A stretch of 64,000 nucleotides of DNA, from positions 585,180-649,179 of the forward strand of contig NZ_CH672387.1 in the NCBI RefSeq assembly GCF_000153465.1. The letters are read 5' to 3'. This DNA is from Aurantimonas manganoxydans SI85-9A1. Its GTDB lineage: Bacteria > Pseudomonadota > Alphaproteobacteria > Rhizobiales > Rhizobiaceae. Below the pieces are notes generated by a model. That model made no database searches and was not told where the DNA came from. It saw nothing but the letters and a program-made list of their open reading frames with translations. Positions within the stretch are counted from its first letter, which is position 1, and each line of letters opens with the position of its first letter. A program made the translations under genes and the position numbers. Positions 1-10,692 of this stretch are shown here, in pieces.

Positions 1-1751
<1,751 letters not shown>

Positions 1752-2076
1752 TTGTGATGGCGAGGAGCCGGAAGGTTGGGCTCCAAAGCCGCAATCCACC
1801 CAGATTGTCGATCCGCAGGCCCGTGGCGAACAGGACGACGATCACGACCAACTCTGCCGCGATCTCCCAGATCGCTGGATTCTGCGTGGGGTCGATCCCA
1901 TTGACGATGTCGGGAAACAGCAGTGAACCCACCATGCCGCAGGCCATGAGAAGCGCCGTTGCAGCAGGCGGCCGCCTCACAAGCAGATGGGGTACCCAGT
2001 ACGAGACGAGCAAACTCGATCCCAGCGCCACGAGCAGGACGTGGTAGGCGTCAAAGCCGAACCGGGCATCTTCCAT
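1752..2076 (-). pseudogene. Cation:proton antiporter, N-terminal fragment cut by IS3
   Basis: About 108 residues of a monovalent cation:proton antiporter (CPA1/NhaP-like, inner membrane) remain. The frame starts MEDARFGFDAYHVLLVALG and shows hydrophobic segments (VLLVALGSSLLVSYWVPHLL; ALLMACGMVGSLLF; IAAELVVIVVLFATGLRID) and the family-like stretch GLRIDNLGGLRLWSPTFRLL. After AITM the frame runs into the IS3 end and stops 12 codons later, so most membrane helices are lost. The rest of the gene may lie on the far side of the IS, outside the window. The family call rests on recognised motifs rather than a search. Confidence 0.65.
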
Positions 2077-2199
2077 GGAGAGACACTTTCATGAGCTGAC
2101 CGGAACGCCTACGCAGTGCGGGCCTTGATGTCGGGCAGCGCCGCACGCGCCGCCGCTGTACGGGTTCCTGTGTCAGGCAACGGAGTCGGGATTACGACC

Positions 2200-2310
2200 T
2201 GCAGGTCCGTTCTGGACATTCGACCACTCGTGGCCCCTGCGATACCAGGACATCGACCTGCCGCAGCTTCGCGACGATCTCTTCAGGCTTGTGCTTCTTC
2301 TGCGGCCTGC
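2200..2310 (-). pseudogene. Relic of an IS3-type transposase OrfA N-terminus
   Basis: On the minus strand, codons at about 2234-2299 read KKHKPEEIVAKLRQVDVLVSQG, the conserved start of OrfA proteins in a different IS3 group (the KPEEIVAKLRQ type). The match ends abruptly on both sides: upstream there is no in-frame start with a ribosome site, and downstream the sequence no longer resembles the helix-turn-helix. It is a short decayed scrap of a second IS3 element. Confidence 0.6.
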
Positions 2311-2834
2311 TCTCGTCCTCCAATGTGCGGCAAGCCATACTTCAGGGAGTACCACCCCGTGGGGGCCGACCAGGCCAACAGCTCCGGCTGTATTGAGTTT
2401 CCCCCAGGCGGTATTTCCAAATAGACGAGCGATCCGCCTGCATTCTGATACAGGCTAGTGTAATCGAAGAGCCTTGAGCGGGCCGGGCTGCACAACACTG
2501 TTGTGGCCCTGTCCCTGTCCGAGCTTGAAAGTCGCAAGAACAAACCTGTACGTCCGCTGTGCGAACACCCTACATCTGTGTGACATCCAGAACCTTGGCT
2601 GCTGGCAAGGCACGGACACGATTGCATCAGATGCGATCGGGAATGGTATCGCGTGAGCGTCGAGATCCTTCACCTATTTCCGCTCAACGGTAAATGAGCC
2701 GGCACAGGCGATCTCTTAGCTTCTGATTAAACTCTTATTGTCATCAATGGCACCAACAGAGTCACTCGGAAGCGATATATGCGGTTCGCATGCGAAGAGA
2801 AATATGTGTTCCGAAGCTTGCGGGTTACTAGAGT
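2311..2834. other. Intergenic region upstream of flagellin
   Basis: No coding frame here is convincing: the open frames are short, overlap on both strands and have no recognisable motif. The stretch just upstream of the flagellin gene is AT-richer than the surroundings and holds a perfect 12-base palindrome, TTCGCATGCGAA (2785-2796), about 38 bases before the flagellin start. It may contain the flagellin promoter, but no -35/-10 or -24/-12 pair could be assigned with confidence. Confidence 0.4.
2785..2796. promoter_or_regulatory. 12-bp palindrome ahead of flagellin gene
   Basis: A perfect palindrome TTCGCATGCGAA lies 38 bases upstream of the flagellin ATG. Its position would suit an operator or 5'-leader element. 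There is no second copy in the region to support a function. Confidence 0.2.
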
Positions 2835-4103
2835 ATGACGAGCATTATAACCAATTCTTCGGCAATGACCGCGCTGAAGACATTGAGCGCGACCAATGCG
2901 GCACTGTCGGCTACTCAATCCCGAATTTCCACCGGCTTCCGCGTCGCCGTAGCGGCGGACAACGCGGCCTACTGGTCGATTGCTACGACGATGCGGTCAG
3001 ACAACAACTCACTGTCAGCCGTTCAAGACGCACTTGGGTTAGGCATGGCGAAGATCGACACTGCTTATACCGGCATGACGGCAGCGATCGATCTGGTTGA
3101 CGAAATCAAGGCGAAGCTGGTCGCGGCACGCGAACCGGGCGTCGACCGGGCGAAAGTACAGTCTGAGATCACCCAACTCCAAGAGCAGTTGATCTCGACT
3201 GCTGCGGCGTCGTCATTCTCTGGTGAAAACTGGCTGTCGGTTAATAGCGACGACACGGGCTATAATGCAACAAAGTCGATCGTGTCATCCTTCAACCGGT
3301 CATCTTCTGGAGCCGTATCTATCGGAACCATAGATATAGATGCTTCGAGAATCGCACTTTTCGATGGGTCGGCGACAGCGGATGGATTGCTTGACGCGGG
3401 GGCTGCGACGGGGCCGCTGTCGAGCATTGGTGGACTTGTAGAAGACTCGGGAACCGGAGTTCCGGGGGTCAGGTTCAACTTCTCCTCATTCGCGCTCAGT
3501 GCTGCTGAAACCGTTAATTTTGACTTGGCTTTGGGAGCCAATCCGGCACGCACCATCACGATCGACAAGGCGCTGATCGACGCCACACTTGGCTCGTCCG
3601 ACGGCACAGTCTCGACAAGCGCTGCCATGAAGAGCGTGTTGGATGCTGCATTTACAAATGCTGGATACGTTAGCTGGGGCGACTTCGATAACGTTGATCT
3701 TGGCGGCGTTATCGATATCAACAATATGCCTGCATCGGGGCCGGTTGCGATCACCAACCTGACGCTAACCGCAACGGGCACGTCAGGCATTACTGCCATC
3801 GACATCACAAATGCGAGTTCGATCGAGATCGAAGGTCATATCTCCAGCGTCGACGCGATGCTCGGCAAGATGATAACGGCGGCTGCCGACCTTGGCGCGG
3901 CGAGGAAGCGCGCTGAAAATCAGTCAACCTTTGTGTCCAACCTGAAGGATACGATCGACCGGGGCGTCGGCACGCTGGTTGACGCTGACATGAACAAGGA
4001 GTCGACGCGCCTCAAAGCATTGCAGGTTCAGCAGCAACTTGGCGTCCAGGCTTTGTCGATTGCGAACGGTAACTCCCAGTCGATTCTCTCACTATTCCGC
4101 TGA
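2835..4103 (+). CDS. Flagellin
   Basis: Structural subunit of the flagellar filament, exported through the flagellar type III system. The 422 residues have the two conserved ends that form the D0/D1 coiled-coil core: N-terminal MTSIITNSSAMTALKTL followed by the ISTGFRVAVAADNAAYWSIA block, and C-terminal LKALQVQQQLGVQALSIANG ending SILSLFR. The middle (about 140-330) is variable, Gly/Ala/Thr/Ser-rich and surface exposed. There are no cysteines and no signal peptide, as expected. The short D0 start and the AAYWSIATTMRSD motif are typical of rhizobial flagellins. The gene stands alone among IS remnants with no other flagellar gene nearby, so it may be a transferred or extra flagellin. The ribosome site ahead of the ATG (GGGTTACTAGAG) is weak. 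Confidence 0.93.
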   Translation: MTSIITNSSAMTALKTLSATNAALSATQSRISTGFRVAVAADNAAYWSIATTMRSDNNSLSAVQDALGLGMAKIDTAYTGMTAAIDLVDEIKAKLVAAREPGVDRAKVQSEITQLQEQLISTAAASSFSGENWLSVNSDDTGYNATKSIVSSFNRSSSGAVSIGTIDIDASRIALFDGSATADGLLDAGAATGPLSSIGGLVEDSGTGVPGVRFNFSSFALSAAETVNFDLALGANPARTITIDKALIDATLGSSDGTVSTSAAMKSVLDAAFTNAGYVSWGDFDNVDLGGVIDINNMPASGPVAITNLTLTATGTSGITAIDITNASSIEIEGHISSVDAMLGKMITAAADLGAARKRAENQSTFVSNLKDTIDRGVGTLVDADMNKESTRLKALQVQQQLGVQALSIANGNSQSILSLFR

Positions 4104-4149
4104 GGAAATTGGTAATCTGAGGTGCCTCTACGGGCCATCAGTGCAAACG

Positions 4150-4900
4150 TTGGACGGCAAACTCTCTCCCTCCCGGCCGGTTTCCGATTTGAAAGATTCG
4201 GGATCTTGGCTGTCCCCGCCCTTAATCCGGTAGAGCATCGAGCGACTGCTGACACAGGCGAGCGTGCATAGGGATTTTCGCGAGAGCGTCCAACGGACTG
4301 CGCCAGTTCGTAGAAGCGGCGACCAGCAGAAGGCCACGCCGGTATCCGGCATAGCCTCGAACTGTAGGATCCCGACGAAGTCCAGCAGATTTCGGAATGG
4401 CTGTTCGGCCTTACGATCGGGCGTATAGAGGTAGGCAACGCCGGGCGGACCGATCCCGCCCCAGGGGGCATCATCGCGTGCATAGGCGAACAACTGTGCC
4501 GTCTTGGTGCGGCAGCGCCGCGATCGAGCACTGGCGCTGTCGTCGCGTCGGCAAAGAGTTTGTCTGAGGCTTTCAGCCGCTCGAACAGCCTCCTCTGGAC
4601 CGGCCGGAGCAGGAAGGCTGCCTTGCCAACCCAGTCGGCGAGCGTCGAGCGGTCCAGGTTAAGGCTCTGGCGGCATAGAGTTGCGCCTGACGGTATAGCG
4701 GCGGTGATCGACGTATTTGCTGACCAGCACATGCGCCACGGTGCGGCCAATGCACCACAATCTCCTCGCAAGTCTGGCCGGCATATTTCAGACGGCGCAT
4801 GATGATGACGAGGAACTGGGTTTCGAAATCAGAAATCATTTCCGGGAGCCAGCATTTGGTCGACGAAGCAGTGGCTCGTCTCACGTTGACGTCGGCCCCT
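4150..4900 (-). pseudogene. IS66-family transposase TnpC remnant with several frameshifts
   Basis: Pieces of an IS66 TnpC are readable on the minus strand in three different frames, in family order. A zinc-binding-like segment reads MRRLKYAGQTCEEIVV (about 4800-4750). Then come PPLYRQAQLYAA; LDRSTLADWVGKAAFLLRPV with ERLKASDKLFADATTAPVLD (about 4660-4520); AYARDDAPWGGIGPPGVAYL with TPDRKAEQPF (about 4490-4400); and finally RRFYELA (about 4310). Family members have one continuous frame through these motifs, so at least three indels separate them. The terminal inverted repeats were not found. It is a dead element. Confidence 0.8.
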
Positions 4901-4929
4901 AACCAGGGCACAGAAGTGGCGCCCATCGC

Positions 4930-5280
4930 GTGGCTGGAGCCGGAACCAACATTGTTTACAGAGACTTGACCGTCCTCTGGCTGGGGATCCAGGTTCCCCA
5001 GCCAACGCTCTCCCGATCACTGATTTCATTGCCAGATTCCCTCTCACTGGGAACCCCACTCGCTGCCAATGTCCGGTTTGATGCACCAAACTGAGGCACA
5101 GGACTGGGGCACAAGCTGCCCGGTCCCTGGTAGGGCGCACGTAGGCAATGGCCGTACGACATCATGTTTCCAATCTCGTTCAGCGGGGCAATGTCTATCA
5201 CTGGCGACCAAGACTTCCGGCCGGCAAGGACAATTGCGGCCGTAGGAAGCACCTATCGCTAAGTCTGAGAATCACCGCCC
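4930..5280. other. Intergenic stretch with one strong stem-loop
   Basis: No convincing gene. A 98-codon open frame on the minus strand (4956-5252) shows no motif and no good ribosome site. An inverted repeat GGCTGGGGA (4979-4987) / TCCCCAGCC (4995-5003) with a 7-base loop could form a stable hairpin, but no T-run follows on either strand, so it is not a standard terminator. Confidence 0.35.
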
Positions 5281-5841
5281 ATGCGCGGCCATGTCCCTGG
5301 CCATGCAGTTGAACGCGCGATTGGAAGGCATTCAGTCGATGGTCATGACGAAAGCGTGGAACGCCGAGCACTCGCCATCCTGTTTCGCGAGGAGATCTCG
5401 CGGGCGTTGGCCGAACTCGAGAGCTTCGCCGTCGCCGGGCGTCGGGTCGGATCGCGATCGGAGGATCAGCTCGTAGCGGATGAGGACGTGGGATGGGCCT
5501 ACCGGTTGATTTCGGTGTTCGGAGCGCGTCGCAGCCTCGACTTCATCGGTGATTGTCCCGGCCTGCGCTATCTCCACCGGCTTGGTGTTCCGCCGAGCCG
5601 GTTTCCCTTCGTCATCGATACGTTTCGACAAGAACAGCGGTATTGCCGCTCCCCGAGCTTCGACAATCAGACGCGGGACCGTCTGCGGAACGCTGGCCTC
5701 GACGGCGGTCCATTGATGCGCAAGCGCGAGCGCGACGGATTTGGCGAGGCGCATGCCGACGTTCTCCTCAATAGTCGCTCCTTCTATCCCGATCTCGCTG
5801 CTCTCGACGAAAGGCGCTCGAGAGCGGCTGATCGAAGGTAG
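5281..5841 (+). CDS. Unresolved open frame (either strand possible)
   Basis: An unrecognised 186-codon frame starts MRGHVPGHAVERAIG. From about residue 33 the codon use looks coding (high GC at third positions; ILFREEISRALAELESFAVA). Its first 30 codons do not, so a frameshift or a different start is possible. The opposite strand also has an open frame (5332-5949, 205 codons, starting MKKAKMVIVAAIEAAVPVFS) with similar third-position GC. No domain can be named for either, and the two cannot both be genes over their full length. It lies between the IS66 remnant and the aromatic operon. Confidence 0.2.
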   Translation: MRGHVPGHAVERAIGRHSVDGHDESVERRALAILFREEISRALAELESFAVAGRRVGSRSEDQLVADEDVGWAYRLISVFGARRSLDFIGDCPGLRYLHRLGVPPSRFPFVIDTFRQEQRYCRSPSFDNQTRDRLRNAGLDGGPLMRKRERDGFGEAHADVLLNSRSFYPDLAALDERRSRAADRR

Positions 5842-6082
5842 GCTGGCCCTCTCTCTGGATCGAGGCCGCCTACCTGAAGGTCCGCCGCTGCTGAAGACGG
5901 GCACCGCGGCTTCGATCGCGGCAACGATGACCATCTTCGCCTTCTTCATACTGTGGCTCGTCGTGGAGTCCCGACGCCGATCGGCACGCTATGCCACTGA
6001 TCGCACCAAAACCGGGGTCACTACGTAGGGTTGGATGATAGTGGATTTCACGTGTTGGCATTTGAAAGCAAACCAAATCGAC

Positions 6083-7195
6083 TTATCCGCGTGCGAACAC
6101 TCGACCATCGAAAAGTTTCCGTGCGGTGCGCAACGTACCCGCACCGATTGTGACGCCTGTCTCGTCCCGTTCGATGAGGACTTCGACGGCGCCTGTAGGA
6201 TGTTCGATCATGAACCGGCCATCAGGGTGCGAACCGACCATCTCGCTGGCCGGCGTCCCCTCCAGCGCGCAGGCCGTCGCAACTGAGACGGCGGCGAAGA
6301 CGCCGATCGTCGCATGGCAACGATGGGGAATGAAGCTGCGGGTCGAGATCGTGCCGCCGGCTGTGGCGGGCGAGACCAGCGTCATCTTCGGCACGGATTT
6401 TCTGGTCACGTCGCCGAGATTCATCATAGGCCCGGCCTTCAGCCGGATCGCTTCGAGACGTGCCTTCATGCTGGCGTTGGCTTCCAGCACTTCGCGGCTT
6501 TCGGAGCCGTCGATCCCTAGATCGCTCGCCCGCATCACGACGATCGGCATACCGTTGTCGATCAGCGTCGCCTCGATGCCGTCAATGACATCGACCATGT
6601 TACCGGTGGGGAGCAGGGCGCCGCACATCGAACCGGCAATGTTCCCGAACATCAGAGGCACGGCTGCATGATGGCCCGGCACGCCGTCGATCGAAGCCTG
6701 GCCGGCGTAGGATACGCGACCGTTTGGCGTCTGGACACGGGCGTTGGCGACCTCGCCGGTGTTGATCATGTGAATGCGGACGGTCGTCTCCTCACCTGCG
6801 ACGCAGACGAGACCGCGCTCGATCGCCGCCGGGCCGACGCCGGCGAGGATGTTGCCGCAGCCTTGGACGTCCGAAACCAGCGCCTGATCGACGAAAACCT
6901 GGAGGAAGAGATAGTCGACGTCGGCGTCTTCGCGACTTGATAGCGAAAGGATCGCAACCTTGGAGGTCAAAGGATCGGCGCCGCCGATGCCGTCGATCTG
7001 ACGCTGGTCGGGTGACCCCATGATCCGCAGGAGAAGGTCGTTGCGCTCGGCCTCATCCGCCGGAAGATCTGTACTGACGAAATAAGCGCCTTTCGATGTG
7101 CCACCGCGCATCCACAGGCACGGAATGCCGTCATGCAGCGGATCGGAGCCGACCGCATCGTGAGTCGCCGTCCCTGGACCGGGCGTCTCATACAT
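6083..7195 (-). CDS. galD: 4-oxalomesaconate tautomerase (GalD/PrpF family)
   Basis: Isomerase of the PrpF/diaminopimelate-epimerase fold, predicted to convert the two tautomers of 4-oxalomesaconate in the cytoplasm. In the gallate and protocatechuate 4,5-cleavage routes it feeds the hydratase. The 370 residues show the family signature [11 protein letters not shown] near the N-terminus, [18 protein letters not shown], the nucleophile region [19 protein letters not shown] and the C-terminal [15 protein letters not shown]. It is the last gene of a four-gene operon and overlaps the upstream aldolase gene by 8 bases. The N-terminus has about 20 extra residues before the family start, so a later start is possible. 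PrpF-type 2-methylaconitate isomerase is the main alternative, but the neighbours argue for GalD. Confidence 0.85.
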   Translation of the reverse strand: MYETPGPGTATHDAVGSDPLHDGIPCLWMRGGTSKGAYFVSTDLPADEAERNDLLLRIMGSPDQRQIDGIGGADPLTSKVAILSLSSREDADVDYLFLQVFVDQALVSDVQGCGNILAGVGPAAIERGLVCVAGEETTVRIHMINTGEVANARVQTPNGRVSYAGQASIDGVPGHHAAVPLMFGNIAGSMCGALLPTGNMVDVIDGIEATLIDNGMPIVVMRASDLGIDGSESREVLEANASMKARLEAIRLKAGPMMNLGDVTRKSVPKMTLVSPATAGGTISTRSFIPHRCHATIGVFAAVSVATACALEGTPASEMVGSHPDGRFMIEHPTGAVEVLIERDETGVTIGAGTLRTARKLFDGRVFARG

Positions 7196-7895
7196 ATTTC
7201 AGGCCCTTTGCGACCAGCCGTTCGCGCATGGAATAGATGTCGAGGCCGAGTTCGCCGGCGGCGAGGCGCAGGCGCTTGGCCTCCTCGTTGTCGGTTCGGG
7301 CTTTGGCTTTTTCGGCGACCGAGGCGGCATCGGCCCGCCTGACGACGCAGACGCCGTCGTCGTCGGCGACGATGACGTCCCCGGCCTCGACCAGTTGGCC
7401 GCCGCAGATGATCGACACGTTCACCGAGCCGAGCGTCTCCTTGATCGTGCCCTGCGAGGAAACCGCCTTCGACCAGACCGGGAAATTCATCGCCTTCAGA
7501 TCGGCGACGTCGCGGACACCGGCCTCAATGATCAGGCCGCGGCAGCCGCGGGCCTTGGCGCTCGTCGCCAGCAGATCGCCGAAGTAGCCGTCGTCGCTGG
7601 GGCTGGTCGGCGCCATCACCAGGATGTCCCCGTCCTTCAACTGCTCGATTGCCACATGCAGCATCCAGTTGTCGCCGGGAGCCGAGGAGATGGTCACGGC
7701 CGAGCCGGCGACGCGCACGCCTACCTGGATGGGACGAAGCCCGCTGCCAAGATAGCCGATCCGCCCCTGCGCCTCGTGGACCGTGGAGGTGCCGGCTTCG
7801 GCGAGGCGGGCGATCACCGATGGATCGGCACGCTGGACGTCCTGGACCACGTAGCCGGGCGTGTTGGGTGATATGGCATGGATGTTGAAGGCCAT
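7188..7895 (-). CDS. ligK: 4-carboxy-4-hydroxy-2-oxoadipate aldolase / oxaloacetate decarboxylase (LigK/ChaA type)
   Basis: Last enzyme of the 4,5-cleavage route: it splits 4-carboxy-4-hydroxy-2-oxoadipate to pyruvate and oxaloacetate with a divalent metal. The 235 residues belong to the RraA-like/HMG aldolase family: [39 protein letters not shown] and the Asp/Arg region [17 protein letters not shown], where the R-D pair binds substrate and metal. The start at 7895 ([14 protein letters not shown]) was chosen because the family begins there and a GAGGGA site precedes it. The frame is open further upstream, but only into the dioxygenase gene. It lies 14 bases after the dioxygenase and overlaps galD. 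Confidence in the function is strengthened by the presence of galB and galD in the same operon. Confidence 0.88.
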   Translation of the reverse strand: MAFNIHAISPNTPGYVVQDVQRADPSVIARLAEAGTSTVHEAQGRIGYLGSGLRPIQVGVRVAGSAVTISSAPGDNWMLHVAIEQLKDGDILVMAPTSPSDDGYFGDLLATSAKARGCRGLIIEAGVRDVADLKAMNFPVWSKAVSSQGTIKETLGSVNVSIICGGQLVEAGDVIVADDDGVCVVRRADAASVAEKAKARTDNEEAKRLRLAAGELGLDIYSMRERLVAKGLKYV

Positions 7896-7909
7896 GACGT
7901 TGCGTTCCC

Positions 7910-8872
7910 TCAGGCTTTGACCGGCGGGGTGCCGTGGGTGTGGAATGTCTCGATGGTCTTGAGGCCCCAGGCCTGGCCCTTCTTCCGATCGGTCTCGGTC
8001 CAGACGACTGGTTGCCAGTCGGGAGCGAGGATGAGCCGGGCGCCGGCATTTGCAAGTTCGACCCGGTTGCCGGCGGGCTCCCAAACATAGAGAAAGAAGG
8101 TGCCCTGGATCGCATGCTTGTGAGGGCCGGTCTCGATGTGGACGCCGTTCTGCAGGAAGATGTCGGCCGCCCGCAGAATGTCTTCGCGCTGGTCGGTGGC
8201 GTAGGTGACGTGGTGGAACCGGCCATGGCTTTTGCCATGCTCCTCGGTGCAGGCGAGGTCGTAGGTCTTGTTGTTGACGGTGAACCAGCAGCCGCCGATC
8301 CGGCCGTTGTCGAGCTGTATGTATTCCGTCACGCGGCTGCCGAGGCAGGTTTCCATGAAGCGGCGGAACTCGGCGACGTCTACAGCGAGAAGGTTCAGAT
8401 GGTCGATCCGCCGCGGCGCAGCGCCGGTGAAGGCCGACGCCATGTTCTTCAGCGGATGCGCCTCCGCCGCGTCCCGGGGCCTGTACCAGACGGTGTCGTA
8501 GTAGATCTCGAAGACGTGGCCGAACGGGTCCTCGAAGCGGAAGGCGCGACCGTGGCTCTCGTCGCCGTCGATCCAGCCATGGGTCTTGTAGGCCGATGTC
8601 TCAATCGCGGCGACGCGGCGCTCCAGCGCTTCCGGCGAGGCGGCACGATAGGCTACATGGCCGACGCCGGTCCGGTCCGAGCGCGTCAGTTTCAACGAGC
8701 AGTGCTCGTAGTCGTCCCAGGCGCGCAGATAGGCCGAGGTCTTGTCCTGTTCGGAGAGCTTCAGCCCATAGACCCGCGTGAAGAAGTCGAGGCTCTCGTC
8801 GAAGCGATCGGTGAACATCTCGACATGGCCGAGATGGGCGATGTCGAAGCTGGTGGTCGTCGGCGTGTTCAT
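7910..8872 (-). CDS. Type I (VOC) extradiol ring-cleavage dioxygenase, catechol 2,3-dioxygenase-like
   Basis: Predicted Fe(II)-dependent dioxygenase that opens the ring of a catechol-type compound. The 320 residues form two vicinal-oxygen-chelate halves. The N-half has [10 protein letters not shown] and [13 protein letters not shown]. The C-half carries the metal ligands as expected for the family: His158 (RRIDHLNLL), His220 or His221 ([10 protein letters not shown]) and Glu272 ([10 protein letters not shown]). Length matches catechol 2,3-dioxygenases. It sits between the hydratase (37 bases) and the aldolase genes of an oxalomesaconate pathway, where the ring-cleaving enzyme is normally LigAB, DesB or GalA (type II, unrelated fold). 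Its real substrate is therefore an open question; protocatechuate, gallate or a methoxylated or carboxylated catechol are candidates. Confidence 0.88.
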   Translation of the reverse strand: MNTPTTTSFDIAHLGHVEMFTDRFDESLDFFTRVYGLKLSEQDKTSAYLRAWDDYEHCSLKLTRSDRTGVGHVAYRAASPEALERRVAAIETSAYKTHGWIDGDESHGRAFRFEDPFGHVFEIYYDTVWYRPRDAAEAHPLKNMASAFTGAAPRRIDHLNLLAVDVAEFRRFMETCLGSRVTEYIQLDNGRIGGCWFTVNNKTYDLACTEEHGKSHGRFHHVTYATDQREDILRAADIFLQNGVHIETGPHKHAIQGTFFLYVWEPAGNRVELANAGARLILAPDWQPVVWTETDRKKGQAWGLKTIETFHTHGTPPVKA

Positions 8873-8909
8873 GTGGTCTCACCTCCCAAGTGGTCTTGGC
8901 CGAGGTCGC

Positions 8910-9644
8910 TCAGAGTTCGTCCACCGTCCGAGGGAAGACGGATTCGAAGCCTTCGGCATATCGGCAGTCCCGCCCGCCTGACTGGCCGCCGGAATTGCGC
9001 TTGAAGTGGTTGGCGCGGTTGATGGCGACGCGGGTGTAGTATTCCCAGAGATGCTCCTGGCCCTGCATGGCCTCGATCGCCGCACGCTTCTTCTCCCAGA
9101 CCGGCGTGATGTCGAGGAAGGTGTCGGGCTTCCATCCCATCTGCTCGGTCTGGTGCGGCTCGAAGAGATAGAGTTGGGGCGCGCCGAGCACCTTCTCGCC
9201 CGGATTGTGCCCCCAGGCTTGGGCGATCATCCGGCATTCGAGCACCGCCTGCATCGTGTTCATGTGGTCGGTGTTGTAGGGGTCGTAGCGCGAATGGGAG
9301 AGCATGAAGGCTGGCTGCACCCGCCGGATCACGTCGACGATCTTCATCTTGTTGTCGCGAGAGAACTCGAGCGGATAGTCGCCGAGGTCGAGGCAGACGA
9401 GGTCGTGGACGCCGAGCGCGCTTGCGGCCTCCTCGGCCTCCTTGCGGCGCTCGTCCTTGACCCTCTGAAGCGTCATGTCCTCCTTTTTCCAAAGCTTGGC
9501 GCTCTCGCCGCGCTCGCCGAAGGAGAGGCAGAGGACCGTCACGGCATAGCCTTTGTCAGCGTGAAGCGCGATCGCCCCGCCGCAGCGCCAGACGAAATCG
9601 GCGGCATGGGCGGAGATAACGAGAGCGGTTTTCTGGGCGGACAT
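8910..9644 (-). CDS. galB: 4-oxalomesaconate hydratase, PIG-L/LmbE family (GalB-like)
   Basis: Zinc-dependent hydratase of the PIG-L fold, predicted to add water to 4-oxalomesaconate giving 4-carboxy-4-hydroxy-2-oxoadipate. The 244 residues show the metal motif as SAHAADFVW (His13, Asp16) in place of the usual HPDD of deacetylases, a variant associated with GalB. They also have HSRYDPYNTDHMNT (His117, Asp126, His127) and QTEQMGWKPDTFLDIT. The start at 9644 (MSAQKTALVIS) has AGGAG eight bases upstream; an ATG 15 bases earlier has none. It is the first gene of the operon and diverges from the DUF1932 dehydrogenase. A true N-deacetylase is the alternative, but the pathway neighbours make the hydratase more likely. 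Confidence 0.83.
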   Translation of the reverse strand: MSAQKTALVISAHAADFVWRCGGAIALHADKGYAVTVLCLSFGERGESAKLWKKEDMTLQRVKDERRKEAEEAASALGVHDLVCLDLGDYPLEFSRDNKMKIVDVIRRVQPAFMLSHSRYDPYNTDHMNTMQAVLECRMIAQAWGHNPGEKVLGAPQLYLFEPHQTEQMGWKPDTFLDITPVWEKKRAAIEAMQGQEHLWEYYTRVAINRANHFKRNSGGQSGGRDCRYAEGFESVFPRTVDEL

Positions 9645-9722
9645 GGCCGTCTCCTGCATTGTTCTGGCAGCGACCTTTCACCCCCGCCCGATTCGCAGCA
9701 ATTCGGAAGCAAGCGCGACGAC

Positions 9723-9743
9723 ATAAGTTGACGCTATAGCTTC
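9723..9743. promoter_or_regulatory. Possible LysR-type site between divergent operons
   Basis: The intergenic region between galB (minus) and the DUF1932 gene (plus) contains ATAAG (9723-9727) followed by ATAGCTTC (9736-9743). The same two words recur before the TRAP genes at 11851-11868 with different spacing. Shared words at two promoters next to a LysR gene suggest a binding site, but the spacing difference keeps this weak. Confidence 0.25.
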
Positions 9744-9804
9744 TCCTCTTCCGCGCGTGTCCGTGCAAAGGTGGCGACGAGTGAGGATAAGAGGGAATGA
9801 TGCA

Positions 9805-10692
9805 GTGAACGGACGGATCGCCATCATCGGCTTCGGCGAGGCAGGTCGGACGATCAGCGCCGGTTGGCCAGTTGCTCGGAGGACCCTTGCGGCTTTTGAC
9901 GTCAAATTGGCGTCGAGCGAAACCCGCGAGGCGATGGCGGCGCGGTGTCGGGAGGCCGACATCGCGGGTTATTCTTTGGCTGCAGATGCGCTTGCCGGTG
10001 CGGCGACCGTGTTTTGCTTAGTGACTGCGGACCAGGCGGTGGTCGCGGCGCGCCACGCTTCGGCGTCTGTCGTCCCCGGCACGCTCTGGTTTGATGGCAA
10101 CAGTTGCAGCCCAGACAGCAAGCGGCAGGCGGCCGCCATCGTCGAAGCCGCCGGCGGGCGCTACGTCGACATGGCGATCATGGCGCCGGTGCATCCGAAG
10201 AAGCACCGCGTTCCCGTCCTTATCGCCGGCCCGCATGCCGAAGCCGGGCTTGCCGTTCTTACGGCACTCGACATGAATGCCGCCGTCGCCGGGATGGAGG
10301 TGGGACAAGCTTCGGCCATCAAGATGTTGCGGTCGGTGATGATCAAGGGTCTTGAGGCGCTGACGGCCGAATGCATTCTCGCAGCCCGCCGGGCAGGCGT
10401 CGAAGCCCAGGTCCTCGCCTCCCTGCAGGCGTCCGATCCGGGTTTCGACTGGCAGGCCCGTTCGAGCTACAATCTCGAACGGATGACGGCCCACGGAAGC
10501 CGCCGTGCGGCCGAGATGGAGGAGGTCGAGAAGACGGTCGCCGCGCTCGGCCTGCCACCCCGCATGAGCGTGGCCATCGCCGCTTGGCAGCAGCAGATCG
10601 GCGCGCTCGGCCTCGCCTTCGAAGACGAGGATCCGGCTGCCGGAGACCACGGGCTGGCGACCCGCGCCGACGCCGTCTTGAACCGCTTGTGA
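9805..10692 (+). CDS. NAD(P)-dependent oxidoreductase, 3-hydroxyisobutyrate dehydrogenase-like with DUF1932 domain
   Basis: Cytoplasmic dehydrogenase of the 6-phosphogluconate/3-hydroxyisobutyrate superfamily. The N-terminal Rossmann motif is GRIAIIGFGEAGRTIS. FDGNSCSPDSKRQAA is the substrate-loop region, YVDMAIMAPVHPKKHRVPVL follows, and the catalytic-lysine helix is ASAIKMLRSVMIKGLEALTAE. The C-terminal part matches DUF1932. GTG at 9805 was chosen as start because AAGAGGG lies nine bases upstream and family alignment begins there; an ATG at 9757 would add 16 residues without support. It overlaps the LysR gene by four bases (GTGA). It may replace LigC as the dehydrogenase for a ring-cleavage semialdehyde, but its substrate is not shown by sequence. 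Confidence 0.78.
   Translation: MNGRIAIIGFGEAGRTISAGWPVARRTLAAFDVKLASSETREAMAARCREADIAGYSLAADALAGAATVFCLVTADQAVVAARHASASVVPGTLWFDGNSCSPDSKRQAAAIVEAAGGRYVDMAIMAPVHPKKHRVPVLIAGPHAEAGLAVLTALDMNAAVAGMEVGQASAIKMLRSVMIKGLEALTAECILAARRAGVEAQVLASLQASDPGFDWQARSSYNLERMTAHGSRRAAEMEEVEKTVAALGLPPRMSVAIAAWQQQIGALGLAFEDEDPAAGDHGLATRADAVLNRL

Noticed and set aside
4979-5003. Strong stem-loop considered as a terminator
   Set aside because: No T-run follows on either strand and no gene ends close by; noted only as structure.
8910-9644. PIG-L protein considered as an N-acetylglucosaminyl deacetylase
   Set aside because: The metal motif is AHAAD rather than HPDD and all operon partners belong to the oxalomesaconate route.
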